From: Ilyonectria destructans
Taxonomy: Eukaryota > Ascomycota > Sordariomycetes > Hypocreales > Nectriaceae
Assembly: GCA_020740775.1 (NCBI GenBank)
Contig: JAHEWK010000022.1
Coordinates: forward strand, 62,001 to 126,000
Direction: 5' to 3'
DNA: 64,000 nt
A model generated the notes under the pieces. That model did no database searches. It saw only the letters and a program-made list of their open reading frames with translations, and was not told where the DNA came from. Made by a program: the position numbers and the translations under genes. Shown one piece after another: positions 43,321-54,885 of the stretch (position 1 is its first letter; every line of letters begins with the position of its first letter).

Positions 43321-43503
43321 CTAAGAAATCAAGATCTTCTCTATCCTCCCTTCTAACCTGTAGTTGTGATAGATGGCTTCACTGATCTCACGGCAATAAT
43401 TATTTAGACAAGATGCAGCATTAGCTTCATGTCGGAACAAGACATTTGTATCTAGCAAAATGTAGCCTGATAATCGAGCTGCCTTTGGGAGTAGCGTGTC
43501 TGT

Positions 43504-46224
43504 TCATTGGCCGTAGTTTTCTTGGAGGTAATCCTGAAAGGTAAAGTCCAGCGCCTGACGTGAGAACCAGTCCTCACTCAGGGGATCAGGAGTATGAGTC
43601 TCTCTATAGTATTCAATATTACCGACACCAGAACCATATACAACTTCGGAGACACGATGTGAAGATTCGTTGGGCCTTTTGGTTTGCTGGACCTCCCGGT
43701 GCGACATCACGGCTCCTGCAAGACAATTTACGTCAGAAAGAAACAACCAACTATGCAAGGAGAATATTTCGACGCAACAAAAGGGTAGTCAGCTCACAAT
43801 ACCTTTATTCCTGCCACGAGGCAAGCGATTTCGGAGGTCTTCAAGGACCTGGATTGCCCGTGTTGCGGACTCGACTTCAGGAGTGTAGTGCCTGAATATT
43901 GCCATGGCGAGAGACAGTGAATCGTCGACGGATGTCTCGGTGCCGTCCTGAGGGGAACAGAGTCGTGAAGCAAGGACGATAGTTGCTGCGCCAAAAGTAA
44001 CTATGTCAGACAAGATTAGAAACGTTCAAGCGCTAAACGAAATGGTTAAAATGCACAGTAAATGGTCCACCATGCTGAGCACCTGTATATGCTGCCCTTG
44101 TCTTGATGTAACAGAGATATCAGGTCATGCGCTGTACTCAGGCATACTTGACCCATTCTCTTGGCTAATTCGTCGCCGAGGTTATTCTGATCTGGTATGG
44201 TAGAATTTGGCTCCTTACTTGAAGCTGAACGGGCTAAGGAGAGAATGACTGGCCGAAGTAGGAGAAGTCGCGTATACAGAAATCTAAAGGGAATCAGTGT
44301 CCGTTGTCGGAGTGTCTCTCTTTGGAGAGGAGCTTGTGAGAAGGCGTACCTGCAGTACAGGACCCTGGCTTGAAGCAGTTGATTACCTGTTGGAGCTTCC
44401 GAGTTCCCTGAGACATTCTGCAGTCGCAGATTAGTTGGAAGATCTTCAAGAAATCGGTCCAATTTCGAGTTCAGCCGCAGCATTTCGTGCAAGTCCGGCA
44501 TAGGCCTCTCCTCATGATTTCCAGTGGTGGGAACTTGTGTCTCGCCGTCTTCTGCATAGAACGAATGTAACACTTCGTTCAAGAGTTCCAAGAGTTGGAC
44601 GGTATATACAAATGATCCTATTCGACACTGTGAGGTTACTGGCTGGGTACCTTCTCCATCTTCCAGGAGGTATTCATCGTCCACTATGAGTGGCAATGGC
44701 ACTGACGAGCTGTTTGAGAGCATAGCCGGCCGCCCGAAGGTTGTACATATCAATCTTCAAGTTTGTGACATGTCCGGTGAGCATTTTTTCTCTTATAGCG
44801 GCTCACAGAGTTTTGATATCCGAACCATGGGCTTGCTCACCTGTCTAATGTCACACACGTGTACCAGACCCGTCTCCGCATCTCTCTCTCTCGTTGATTG
44901 CTTGTTGCTGACTCGCTCCGGTTGAGGTGCAGGCCGAGACTTTGAGCCACTCGCATTGCAAGCCCCACAATGTTCCAACATCGGCTTGAATATGTCGTGG
45001 ACTGGAGGTGCACAGCGGTCAATAGCAGCATCTGGACAGCCGGCAATGACGCCACATCTAGGGCATCGATTGGAACAAGGCCGCTGGCCCGTTGATAGAA
45101 CTGATCTGACAGAAACGCCCGGCTGCCCTGATGGACACTTTCGGTGAATCTGCACCCAATCGCGAGGACAAGGTTCAACGTCGCCAGCATGACTGGATCA
45201 TCGACTATCTCAGGACTTTCTGCTAACTTCGTCGGCCCCCAAAGCTGATTATAAAAGCGCGTGAATGTCGGTCTGTGCAAGACGGGGAAAATTGGGTGCA
45301 CAATGTCCCAGAAGCTCTTTTGGTAGCTGTCGGCAATCCTGCGGATCGGCAGAAGTTCCAAGCCTGACAGTTGTCTTGTTTGTCTATCAGACTCCTCTAC
45401 GCCGTATGCTTCGGGCTTTTTCTCGTCGGTTCCGGGCCTTGGTTGCTCGCCAACGTTGTCGGGTTCGCCCGTGGTTAGAAGTACGCGTTCGACGAATGAG
45501 ATTGTTGAAGATGCGCCGTAAAGCACATCGGGATCATGGATACATGCAGAGACAGTTGCTAGGGCGTCTGAAGATTGCGTCTTGTTGTCACGCAGGGTCG
45601 TAGCCGATGCCATGCGGATTGTGGATCGACTGTGAGTTGTTGATTGAACAAGTACATTGGGCCCGCCGGTCCCGTTTAGCCTGTCATCCTCGCGGGGAGG
45701 TGAGAGCCTTGGCCGAGGGTCTGCTGTAGGAGTCAGTCGCCTCGTTCTTCCATTATCCTCCGGGCAAAGCCGTCGCCGTCAATGGGGCCTACCTCTCGGC
45801 CAATCCACATGGCTATTGTGCTGGCTGGCGACAGGATTGTCATCCAGCCACATGTGCCTGGGGTGGCTCCCCCTTTCCAATTGTTCCAACCTGCTTTCCA
45901 ACGCCTGTATATGTCTCCAGAATTGTCAACAGCGAAGATCTGTAGGCTCTAGTGAAGATCCCAAGGTGAGATAACGTACTTGCGTGTGTGCAATGTGCTC
46001 TCCTCATACAAACACTCATCTCCAGAGCCTCGCTTCTCACATGGAGAGCAGACCGGTCTCCTGCCGTCACAGCGAGTCTTACGCATGCGGCAGCTGTTGC
46101 AGGCTAGCTGGATTTTGCGGCGTTTCGGGGGCGGCTCCCTCGGAAGGATGTTGCTCGCATCGGCTGCGAAGCTCACCGAGTCGAGGTCGAATCCGATCTC
46201 CCAGCTCATGTTGGAGGAGAACAT
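43504..46224 (-). CDS. Zn2Cys6 transcription factor with middle homology region (Fungal_trans), 763 aa
   Basis: Seven exons read leftwards: 46224-45980, 45914-45793, 45723-44841, 44754-44350, 44283-44057, 44000-43803 and 43715-43504; every junction keeps phase. Near the N-terminus KRRK precedes Cys42-X2-Cys45-X6-Cys52-X6-Cys59-X2-Cys62-X8-Cys71, then HIQALESRLEQLER, a dimerising coiled coil. The middle homology region is clear: SFWDIVHPIFPVLHRPTFTR, AVQMLLLTAVHLQST, CWNIVGLAMRVAQSLGLHLN, RRRVWYTCVTLDRLICTTFG and RPAMLSNSS. The C-terminus ends FTFQDYLQENYGQ. Gal4-class proteins of this type bind CGG-containing sites. Position beside a P450, an oxygenase, a transporter and a flavin oxidase suggests it is the pathway-specific regulator (inference). 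Confidence 0.92.
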
Positions 46225-46666
46225 GCGGAAGTAGTGGTGATGGATGGCTCAACGTAAGCAGAAACAGAAAGGCTGCTTGTCAAGAGCTTCGCCGCGAGGC
46301 TTGATTTGTGTCTCTCTAACTTTTGGATGAAGAAAGATGAGCGAGATTTCACTGCCAGGACTCCGCATCTCGAGTCGTGACATGGTTGATCCGAAAAGCT
46401 TATTCGCATCGTTCGTTGCAGAATTGCGGGGATGACAAGGGGTTGGCGAACCGCAAAACGCGGGGAACGGCTGGGCTAGTAATCACGATGGCTAGCGTTG
46501 GTGATGAGCTAGAAGACGGGATTTGATAGCGGCATTTACTAAGTAAGTACAAAGTACGGACCGCCACATTGAGGCATTCGGAGTTAGGGTTCAGTTCCAC
46601 TTGGTCACTCGACAACAGTGCCATTCTCAACACATATCAAATCGCATTTAGCTGACTAGGCTCATC
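46225..46666. other. Promoter region of the regulator / 3' spacer of the oxygenase
   Basis: 0.44 kb between the regulator start (46224) and the oxygenase stop (46667); both genes run leftwards. No further gene. Confidence 0.5.
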
Positions 46667-48232
46667 CTAGTACATTCTAACTAAAGACTTGTGACTCTTC
46701 AATTGTGTTTCTGCCTCGACCCAGTTGCCGTGAATCTGGTTCTTGGTCCGAAACGGTAGCTGTATGACAGCGATTGGCTTAGTGAAGTCATTGGTATCGA
46801 TCACAACTAAATCACTCCGGTTCAGGTCCATCCTCTGCACCATTCCCATGACCCATCCATCGCCCTCTGGAGCGTTCTTCGATCTCGGAATGAAGATTGG
46901 CTCTTCAGTAGTGCTATGATGACCGGGATCAAAGAAGGTGTTCCTACCGCTCTTTTTTTCGATCATGACATAGCCGTTCAGACACAGAGGCACGATGGGC
47001 GGCAAGGCACTCGCCTTGTCGGGAAGAAGCACAGGAGAAAAGATCCGGTCGTAAGGGCGAGTGAAAAATCTTTCGTCAACTCGCGCTAGCTCGCTGGGAA
47101 GATCGAGAATGACTTCAGGCTCTGCCACCTGGGTCCCGCTTGGTTCATTGAGGTCGATCTCCCAATGGACGTAGTCTGCCTTTGTGTTGTTCATGTTTTG
47201 CTGGCTATTCGGGGGTTCGAACATGGGAAAGATGTTGTAAAAAACGCGGGAGCTGTCAAAATAAAGCTTCCCATTGCCGTCTTCCCAAGCCGAGGCTGTG
47301 TGCATCACGACGGCATTTTGCCAGTGATAGACACGGCTCTCTCCCGGCTCCCAGCCGGATGGCAGATCATCTGGCCTTCTTGGCACAACAATGAAGGTAG
47401 CAGGGCGGTTGTAGTTATACTGCCAGTGTTGACCACCCGCCTTAATCCGATCTAGGTTGGCCTCGAAGGGCCAGAGGACGAGAACCACAAAATTCTGGGT
47501 AATACAACAGTCGTGAATAAAGGCACTCCAAGGTGCTTTGATCCACTGCTCATGGTGCCTCTGCCCGTTCTTATCTAACGAGTAAAGAACGACATCGTCA
47601 GTAGCGAGGCCTTTTGCTTCGTAGCCGAAGCAAACCAGCTCCTCAGTGAATGGGTCAATCTTAGGGTGGGCAGAGAAGGTCTTTCCAGGACACCGAAATG
47701 GGTCGTATTCGAGGGTATCGAGGGTATCTGGGTGCACCGCGTATGGCTGGGCTACTTCCTTAAGGGCTAGAAGCTTCCCAGACCAGAAGACGAGATTGGT
47801 GTTTGCCGTCGAGTCTATAGCTGCGCGGACGCATGGGTGATGAGAGAAAGGGTTGCGGTACAGGCCAAAGAGCCTCTTGTTCTTTTTGCGCTCAAGCCTC
47901 AGGCGTTCAGTTTCGACATATTTGATCTTCATATCAACGGATCCATCGTGAATGCGGAAGGCACAAATGTTGCCATCGCCCTCGACAGGTGGGTTTCCGG
48001 GCTGGAGAGGGAAGAAAGGATCGACCATGATTCGATAGAATGTACCATTGATCTCTTTGGGTATCTCACCAAAGACGACAAGGTTGGCCACTTCGCCCTC
48101 AAAGCGGCCTGGGATGCCATTCTCCATCGGGTTTAGAGACTGCGACCATACCGAACGAAGGCCAAAAAAGTCGTCCTGGCTGTTGTGGGTGGGTGTCGTT
48201 GGCTTCATGTTGGAGATCACTGAAAGTGACAT
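46667..48232 (-). CDS. Carotenoid cleavage oxygenase family (lignostilbene dioxygenase-like), 521 aa
   Basis: Intronless from ATG 48232 (an alternative ATG at 48208 gives 513 residues) to the stop at 46667; the open frame reaches upstream to a TTG but lacks an earlier ATG. The four histidines that bind Fe(II) in this family are present in order: FSAHPKIDP (His189), FIHDCCITQNF (His240), VVMHTASAWEDG (His311) and IHGNWVE near the C-terminus (His501). GTFYRIMVDPFFP and DGNICAFRIHDGSVDM are typical blade segments of the seven-bladed propeller. Family members cleave a C=C bond with O2, in carotenoids or in stilbenes such as resveratrol; fungi have both kinds. Soluble, no signal peptide. The substrate cannot be read from sequence; the cluster context favours a dedicated small-molecule pathway. 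Confidence 0.92.
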   Translation of the reverse strand: MSLSVISNMKPTTPTHNSQDDFFGLRSVWSQSLNPMENGIPGRFEGEVANLVVFGEIPKEINGTFYRIMVDPFFPLQPGNPPVEGDGNICAFRIHDGSVDMKIKYVETERLRLERKKNKRLFGLYRNPFSHHPCVRAAIDSTANTNLVFWSGKLLALKEVAQPYAVHPDTLDTLEYDPFRCPGKTFSAHPKIDPFTEELVCFGYEAKGLATDDVVLYSLDKNGQRHHEQWIKAPWSAFIHDCCITQNFVVLVLWPFEANLDRIKAGGQHWQYNYNRPATFIVVPRRPDDLPSGWEPGESRVYHWQNAVVMHTASAWEDGNGKLYFDSSRVFYNIFPMFEPPNSQQNMNNTKADYVHWEIDLNEPSGTQVAEPEVILDLPSELARVDERFFTRPYDRIFSPVLLPDKASALPPIVPLCLNGYVMIEKKSGRNTFFDPGHHSTTEEPIFIPRSKNAPEGDGWVMGMVQRMDLNRSDLVVIDTNDFTKPIAVIQLPFRTKNQIHGNWVEAETQLKSHKSLVRMY

Positions 48233-48686
48233 GTTTGATGAATTGATTGTCGATCTTAGTCCTGTGACAGCAGTTCGGGTCTTCTTTATTGATCCGCAGT
48301 ATGTTGAAGAGAAAAAAGGGATGGCACGCAATTCTCGAAGTACAGATGGCTCTTCGACGTCGGGTCGATGTGGTAGTCAGGTAAATGATCAGAAGATAAT
48401 CAGCCGTGAGCTTGCCAGCACTCGAAGTGATGATGGAAACTAACACCCTTTATACAATGACACCTGGTGCTACACCCGCATTGGGTTAGATTGATGCTGT
48501 CTGCCAGTGGCTGGGTCAGAAGCCGACAAGTTTCTTGGTAGCGTGTGTCAAAGGGGGGACGGGGGGGAAGACACGTAACATTGGAAATAGGTAAAGATGG
48601 GACGTCGGCAAAAGAGTCGACAAGATAGATGGTATGCAGTTTTAGAATCGAGGCCATCCCCATTGGCTAACGGACCACCCCTTTCC

Positions 48687-48695
48687 CGGATTCCG
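48687..48695. promoter_or_regulatory. Candidate Zn2Cys6 binding site CGG-N3-CCG
   Basis: CGGATTCCG, an inverted CGG pair with 3-bp spacing, 455 bp upstream of the oxygenase start. Zn2Cys6 proteins bind such pairs, but a 9-bp match is expected by chance, so this is only a candidate. Confidence 0.25.
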
Positions 48696-48781
48696 TAGTA
48701 GGTCCATTAACCCCGCAATTCGGGATGAATCCCGGCCGGAACGGAGCGCGGCATCTCAAGCCGCCATCCCTCCAAGGCTAT

Positions 48782-49111
48782 CTATTCGTAGAGAACGCAT
48801 TCAGGGCTGTGGGTACGGATCCAGATAGTGGCTGCAAGTGCGGGGTCGGCTAAGAAAGCAAAGTTAGAGGTGCATGATGGTGGAGGTCCAGCCGAGACGG
48901 GGAGAAGGAGCGGCATGGTTACGCCGTAGATCAACAGGAGGCGCGTGCGTTTCTGACCGTTTAGGTGCAAGAAAGCGACGAGAGGGGAGGAAGATAGGCA
49001 GTGGGGCGTTATCGGGAGTTGAATTTCGAGGCAGGGAGCAAGCTGTTGGGTGTGTTGAGGCTGTTGATGGGGAGTTACATGGTCGCTTGAGTTGTTAGGT
49101 AGGTCACTCAT
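48782..49111 (-). CDS. Hypothetical small protein, 109 aa (doubtful)
   Basis: ATG 49111 to stop 48782. Gln/His/Pro-rich start, then LLIYGVTMPLLLPVSAG and SNFAFLADPALAATIWIRTH. The last segment looks like real protein sequence, but I cannot place it. It may be an exon of a decayed gene. Confidence 0.2.
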   Translation of the reverse strand: MSDLPNNSSDHVTPHQQPQHTQQLAPCLEIQLPITPHCLSSSPLVAFLHLNGQKRTRLLLIYGVTMPLLLPVSAGPPPSCTSNFAFLADPALAATIWIRTHSPECVLYE

Positions 49112-49542
49112 GTGCTGTTAATAAATCCGTGCGTTCACTTGATGATAAGACAAATTATAGCATAGCCAACCGTCTGAATCATTCGATACATGGCATTGTC
49201 AACGTATCCTACTATGCGAGAAGCTGACGGCGCCTTGTAAGCCACTGCGCAAGAGCCCACGCTAGCCTTTAGCAGGCTCTCGTTCAAACCCGTACGCCCT
49301 CTTTTCCTTTTCGAGGCTTTCTGATAACTAACCGTACGGCGTCTGGATTCTATGGCTTCATTAGTTATTTGGTACCTTGTATCTATTGCTTGCTCTACTA
49401 TGATAAGAACAGTCTCGAATAAGTAAATACTTTGACAAAGCTTAACTTAGCATTCGCTCATCTTAACTGACAGCGTAACGTAGTGAGTGGGGGTAGTTGT
49501 CACGGCGACAACTCAACAAAGAGAAAGCGCCATCATAATCTG

Positions 49543-49720
49543 CTAGATCAATTTCTTGTCATATGTAATGACAGACTCAGATAGCCCAAGCAAGGTAAAA
49601 TAGCCAATAATACCTGAGATTGTAGCCTTCTTAACCTCAGAGACAACAGTCACAGCCTTGAAACGAACGACCCAACCATATCCGACACCAGTATCAGCAC
49701 TTCCTACCTTCGATAACTAC
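49543..49720 (-). pseudogene. Possible LINE RNase H remnant
   Basis: Read leftwards: SKVGSADTGVGYGWVVRFK, then GIIGYFTLLGLSESVITYDK. The GxGxGWVV pattern resembles the first strands of LINE RNase H domains. Short and ending in TAG; weak evidence. Confidence 0.3.
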
Positions 49721-49736
49721 TAATTGAAAGACCCCC

Positions 49737-51673
49737 CTAGAGCCTTGCTGCCTTTACTTCTCGAGGGCTCTTCCTTATAAATAGCTGTCGGGCTCTGTTG
49801 CCCCAGAAGTACAATGGAATTGTCAAAACCATCGATAGGCTGACTACCATAAACATTATCATATATACCTGGATCCAGCCCTTCGATTGAACCCAGTCTA
49901 CCGCAGTGTATAGAAAGACAAATGCAATGGTATTCTTAACGATGTTTACGATAACGACAACCTCGGATGCGAAGGCGGGATAGCAGTCGACGAGGTAGGT
50001 CACAGCCACGTTTGGCGCGTATACGGTGCCGAAAGCCACTGAAACGGCGGGGGAGAGTCTGTCAGTCGGTCATCAAAGACAGAGTCGGCAGATGAGAGGT
50101 GAAAGGAAGAGCACGAACTCACCCATACCGTATCCAACGGCGATAGATGCCCAGTGCAGTTTCCTGTCACAGGTGATCGCCACGACAATGCAGCCAATAG
50201 GCCCAACAAACGAGCCAGGTACCATTGATACTAGCCGTAGCTCCGGTACAAACACGCCGCGGTTCCGCTTGATCATCCGCGCCGTGATCAAGTCGCAGAC
50301 GTATCCGCCGCCGAAGGTGGCGAAAGTGAAGCCGATGATGGCGGGAATCTGCATCAGACCCACGCTACTTGCTGGGAATAGGTAAGGGGGTGGGATGAGG
50401 AGTGATGGGAAGGCCAGTCTAAGTCGCCAAATGTTAACGTCGTCCCTTCTCGTCTCTGTGATATGATGGGGTACAACTCACATGAGGATCACTAGCGATG
50501 CAAGGGCACTGCCGTAGAGGAAAACAACCCAGAGAACGATCAAAGACGGTAGGAAGACAAAGGGCATCGAAAAGGCCTTGGATAGAGATAGGGATTCGTT
50601 TATGTGAAAGAACGACGTGACGACTTGGCGATATGAGAACTTAACGACGAAGTCTTCATTCTCACGAACCTGTGGGCCCTGAGCATCCTCAACATTGCTG
50701 GCACTTGGGCCTAGCTCGGTTGCTTTAGTATCATCTGGCGGCAATACTGAATCTGAGGTTGGCGACGGGACAGCAGGATGGGGTCGGGAGAAGGAAGACT
50801 CGGGGTATAAGAAGAAGATGGCTAGGAGATCGAATCCTGCGAGCGCGGCGCAGAGCCAGACAAAGTCCCGCCAGGCGCCAGGGCTATACTCAACCATGAA
50901 TCCAGCCACGAGTGGCCCAACTGCGGAACCCGCACTTATGAGCACCACGTAGCTGACCGAGGGAAGTCGGATAGTCAGTTTTGGTAGGTGGGAGAGCAAA
51001 TGGGAGAGGGGCTGCTGGAAACGTACATGGACATGGCGGTGCCCCTTTCATGCAAGAAGAAAATGTCCGATACCACGCCAGGAACAATGCTCTGAGAGTT
51101 ACGCATCAGAATAGAACAAACAGGGGGTGTGGAATTCGAACCTCGCCACTAGCTGAAGCAAAGCCTGAGAGAATTCGAGCCGCGAGAAGCTCCGCGAATG
51201 TCTCAGCCTTGGCTGTCCAGACCAGTACGGCAAATAGAAGCGCCGTAGATATGAGCATAACCGGACGCTTTCCATACTTGACTGATAAGGGAATCCAGAC
51301 CAAGTTACCAAGCCCAAGAAGCAGGAAGTTGAACTATACGACTTCTCAACACTAGTTCCGTAGTCCTGTGCAGCCGGATGGGGAGCAGGGTGTGACGTAC
51401 TGTGAGAAGAGAGTTTATTTGCTGCGGTGTCTTCTGTAACTCCATCTCAAGCATTACCGTGGCCACCGAGAGGCCAGCACCGGCAAAGTTGGCGACGAAA
51501 TTGAAGTTGGCCATAGCAATCAGGGCCAAGAATTTGACCCATCTTGGCCACCGTAGAGGGTCCCGTGGATCGTTGGAGGGAGGCGGCCACAAGCCGACGC
51601 CATGGTGTTGGGATGAAGGAGTACCGACTATGACCTGGTTTAAGTCGGCCATGATCGGATCAGCTGTGGCCAT
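49737..51673 (-). CDS. MFS transporter, 532 aa, six exons
   Basis: Exons read leftwards: 51673-51401, 51333-51142, 51091-51027, 50952-50482, 50418-50123 and 50038-49737; phases agree at all five introns. The soluble start contains DPRDPLRWPRWVKFLALIAM, the usual beginning of fungal DHA-type drug/metabolite exporters. NLVWIPLSVKYGKRPVML is motif A between helices 2 and 3; SIVPGVVSDIFFLHERGTAM is the segment around helix 4, and AGSAVGPLVAGFMVEY is motif C of proton antiporters. A long hydrophilic loop (about residues 205-275) separates the two six-helix halves. GYGMVAFGTVYAPNVAVTYL and VDCYPAFASEVVVIVNIVKN near the end are typical of the group. Likely a plasma-membrane proton antiporter; in this cluster a role in exporting or taking up the pathway compound is plausible. 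Confidence 0.92.
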
Positions 51674-52533
51674 GGTAAGCTGTGTGAGTAGAGGGTACGT
51701 TCGAGAACTGTTTCGGATCCTTCACACCGTCTTCAGAACGTCTCGTAGTAGCTAATCTGAAAGACTTGGAAGAAATGGGCCACGGAGCATGCAAACAGGG
51801 TGGAGACGAGAAATACCAGGACTGAACAATGGCAGATATATCACCAACGAAAGCATATGCCGGTTCAACTACCGTGTAAGTGTCAGCCCAGCTGGCTGAA
51901 GAACATGCTGGGCTCGATAGCTAGCTGGATGGCACGGTACCGACCCGTGGGTGATAAAATAGCAATAGACTAGTCGAGGTCAGGCTACCTTGGTTTTGGA
52001 GGAGGGAGGGGCCTGTGGAGGTGTCGGGGGGTAGACAAGGTTCGAGAGCACGGGGGTTCGAGCAGTACAATGTCAATGTCAACGTCAAGTCCTTCAATAC
52101 AATCAGTTCAATCTTACTCCATCTTCAATTCACTTCGATTGAGGACGAGCTAAGAACATAGGCCGTGGCCCGTCCAGACCTGAAGCTTCGGGACGGGGAG
52201 GTTCTCCGGAACTCTATTCCGTCGCAGCCGGGCTAGCAGCATCCTGGGCCCTGGTCTCAATTCCATTCGGCTCAATGGATGTCGCTAATCAATGAATAGA
52301 GGCTCCTGTTTGGTCAAATTAAATTCATCGCCAGCCTATGAAGGCCTTCTGCATGTACTACCTAGTATGTATACCAACATCGTCAAACACGCTGTCGAGC
52401 TAACAGGAGAAGTTGATTCTGCACGTCAAGGAGTAGCCTCACTGGCAATGTAACACTGTTGAGGTAAGGAGACCGGCCACTTTCATTTCAGCTTTAACAG
52501 TCAAGCCATGAAGAATCCCCTTCTCCTATCAAG
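51674..52533. other. Promoter region of the MFS gene and 3' spacer of the flavin oxidase
   Basis: 0.86 kb without a gene. A CGG-N9-CCG pair occurs at about 52207-52221; its meaning is unknown. Confidence 0.5.
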
Positions 52534-54121
52534 TTACATTGCCGTGGGCTTCGGCACTATGGTATGTTTCTTGTGGAAGATATTCTGCGGATCATAGCGT
52601 CCCTTTACAATCTGCAAGCGTGGGTAATTTCCCTTGAAGACGTACTCAGCAGTTGTCCCCGGCAGCAGACTTGCATTTGGATACACTCTCCACTCCTCAG
52701 ACGAAGCCCCGAATTCTTCGCCATGCCTACGCCGGATAAGATCAACGACCTCTCTGGCAGTTCGGATGGCTTCAGCCTCATCCTCTGCTCTCTCGGTTCT
52801 GCACACATGTGGGTTTTAGCCGCAGGAGCGCCTTGTCAGGGGATCAGCTCACACTTACGTGATGTATACCGCGCAGTCCCTCCAAGACCCTCCACCATCT
52901 CTCGGCGGAGAACGGATGGGCCATGCGCTATCAAACTGGGGACTGGTGTTTCCAAAGGTCTGGAACCAGCCATACAATCCCAAGAATATGCTTGTCCCCT
53001 TGAATCTGCTCTTTTCGCCTGCAACCCATTGTCTGAGGCGGTCTAGCACTGGAAGCCATACCTTTGGCGACATCCGTGTGAAGAGTGTACCGTCCGAGTA
53101 ACGACGCATAGGCAGCCATACCGATTGCGGGGTGCTGTCTGAGGATCTCGGGAACCATTGCAGCCCGGTGTCATCAGACATGTGTGCAATATCAAAGAAC
53201 TCCTTGAATCGTCGACGACCCTCCGCTTCATCATCGCCGTGGTAATAAGGGAATGCGATGATTGACTCTGCGGGACCGCCCGACGGGCTGAGAGTCTGGT
53301 AGACCAAGGCCATCGTGTCGTCTTCCTTTTGGGTCTCAAGATACCGCTCGGCGGCCTCGAATACGGCCTTGAATGACGATGGAGGGTACACAATGGTTCC
53401 AAAGAATATCTTGGATGGGAGACCCCGAACTCGGATTTTCACACTCGCCACGACTCCAAAATTGTATCCTGCCCCCTTGATGGCCCAGAAAAGATCCGGG
53501 TGGGCCTTATCGGAAGCAGTTACAACCTCTCCCGAGGCTAAGACGATCCGGACTTCCAGGAACTGGTCGATGGCGTGACCTATAAGGCCCATCGTCCACC
53601 CTCCTCCACCGCCCAAGGCGAAGCCCATGTATCCAAGTTCCTTAACCGCTGGCAACGTCGTGCAGGTGCCTCGCAGGGCACAGGCTTCTGCGACGTCGCC
53701 AGCGGACGCACCACCCTCAATAGTCATGACTCCGTCCGCACCAAAATGCTCATTGTCGACCCATGCTCCTCTCATGCGTCGAAGATCAACGTGAACACCT
53801 CCCTCAGAGCTTGACGCGCCCATGAAAGAGTGACCACCACAGACGACAGCGACCTCGAGGTCGTTCGAGACGGCATATCCTAGCGCGACGGATATGTCTT
53901 GTTCGCAGACAGGCTCGAAAACAAAACGAGGCTCATTTTCTTCGTTCGAGGACCAGCGTTGAATAAGGCGGCGATAGTCTGGATCGTCTCGAGAGGAAAT
54001 GACTGAGGACGGTGACTGTTAAGCTTGGATGGACTCCGGCGTTGGAGGGGGGTCACAATGTATTCAACGACTTACAGCCTCGGAAGCTTGCACGCGCACC
54101 TGCCAATGTCGTCGGTGTCAT
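52534..54121 (-). CDS. FAD-linked oxidase, berberine-bridge-enzyme-like, 484 aa
   Basis: Three exons read leftwards: 54121-54076, 54002-52859 and 52798-52534; phases agree. VVCGGHSFMG carries the His (73) that binds FAD covalently in this family, and GTCTTLP a Cys (129) near the place of the second flavin bond in bicovalent members. ALGGGGGWTMGLIGHAIDQF and ASDKAHPDLFWAIKGAGYNFG complete the PCMH-type FAD domain. The BBE-type C-terminus is YPNASLLPGTTAEYVFKGNY, then RYDPQNIF. No signal peptide is seen, unlike many secreted relatives, so the enzyme is probably intracellular. It would oxidise an alcohol, amine or phenolic compound with O2. It closes the run of leftward-reading cluster genes. 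Confidence 0.92.
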
Positions 54122-54885
54122 ATTGGTCTGGAGAATGACAATCCTGAATCGCCTGTTTGTGCAACGATGAACACCCGCGGCACGGTCTCTCCTTGGGCCT
54201 GTTGTGTTTAGGAAAGTCTGCCGAACTGCTGCAGGTCCGAATGGAGCTGGTGAGGTCAACACGATCTCCACGACGTGCTGTTCTTGAACGTATAGGTTTT
54301 GAGGAATTGACTTCACGTGGCAACATGCAATATCATGCTCAAACTTGTATTGAGGTCTGTTTTATGCTGCTAAACTCCAGTCGCACCAAGGCTGCCTGTG
54401 ATTGCGTCATCGATGACGTTGCTAGCTGGTAGGAGCATACCCTTCAGCAACCGTGCCTCTCTGCCGAACTCATGGTGTTAGAGCCTACCGGTAAAGTGTA
54501 TCGTCGGTAGATTTTATCGGCAACTGACTCTGCCTGTCCTCCTCAAGCCGGGCTACGAAGTGTCCTAGTGTACATAGGTTATCGCATACACCCTTGCAGA
54601 TGTTCCCAGGGAGAACGGCGCTGTGGGGATGGGATGGCTTCCCCGCAATTGTTAGACCCGGGATGTGATTCCGTTGAACGGGGCCGGAACCTTAATTACC
54701 CTACAAACGTGGCTGACACCATATTACCCCGGAACTGTGGCCGGCACAAGTCAGTTTTTTACCTAAATTGTAGCTGAGTCGAGAATACCGAAGCGATTCT
54801 ACTTTTTGGCGATCTATGATCTATCTTGAAATCTTTATTATTTTCTGAATAAGAAGAGTTGTGAGGTGGTGGGCTAGCTTTCATC
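54122..54885. other. Upstream region of the flavin oxidase, then LINE 5' flank
   Basis: About 0.75 kb. The left part should hold the oxidase promoter. The right part from about 54770 may already be the untranslated leader of the LINE piece that follows. Confidence 0.45.

Larger units (their letters stand above)
48233..49736. other. Upstream region of the oxygenase and spacer to the MFS gene
   Basis: 1.5 kb between the oxygenase start and the MFS stop. Contains one dubious small frame (48782-49111), a possible RNase H remnant (49543-49720) and a Gal4-type inverted CGG pair (48687-48695). A long purine/pyrimidine-skewed run GGGGGGACGGGGGGGAAG-like lies at about 48555-48572. Confidence 0.5.

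Noticed and set aside
43560..43895. Plus-strand open frame opposite the regulator gene
   Set aside because: It is the complement of spliced coding exons of the Zn2Cys6 regulator.
45961..46304. Cys-rich frames opposite the zinc-cluster exon
   Set aside because: Antisense reading of the regulator's N-terminal exon.
49240..49340. GCCACTGCGCAAGAGCCCACGC region as a possible structured RNA
   Set aside because: No convincing long-range pairing or known RNA motif.
51131..51150. T-arm-like sequence GAGGTTCGAATTCC (minus strand)
   Set aside because: No acceptor, D or anticodon arm around it; it lies at an exon-intron border of the MFS gene.
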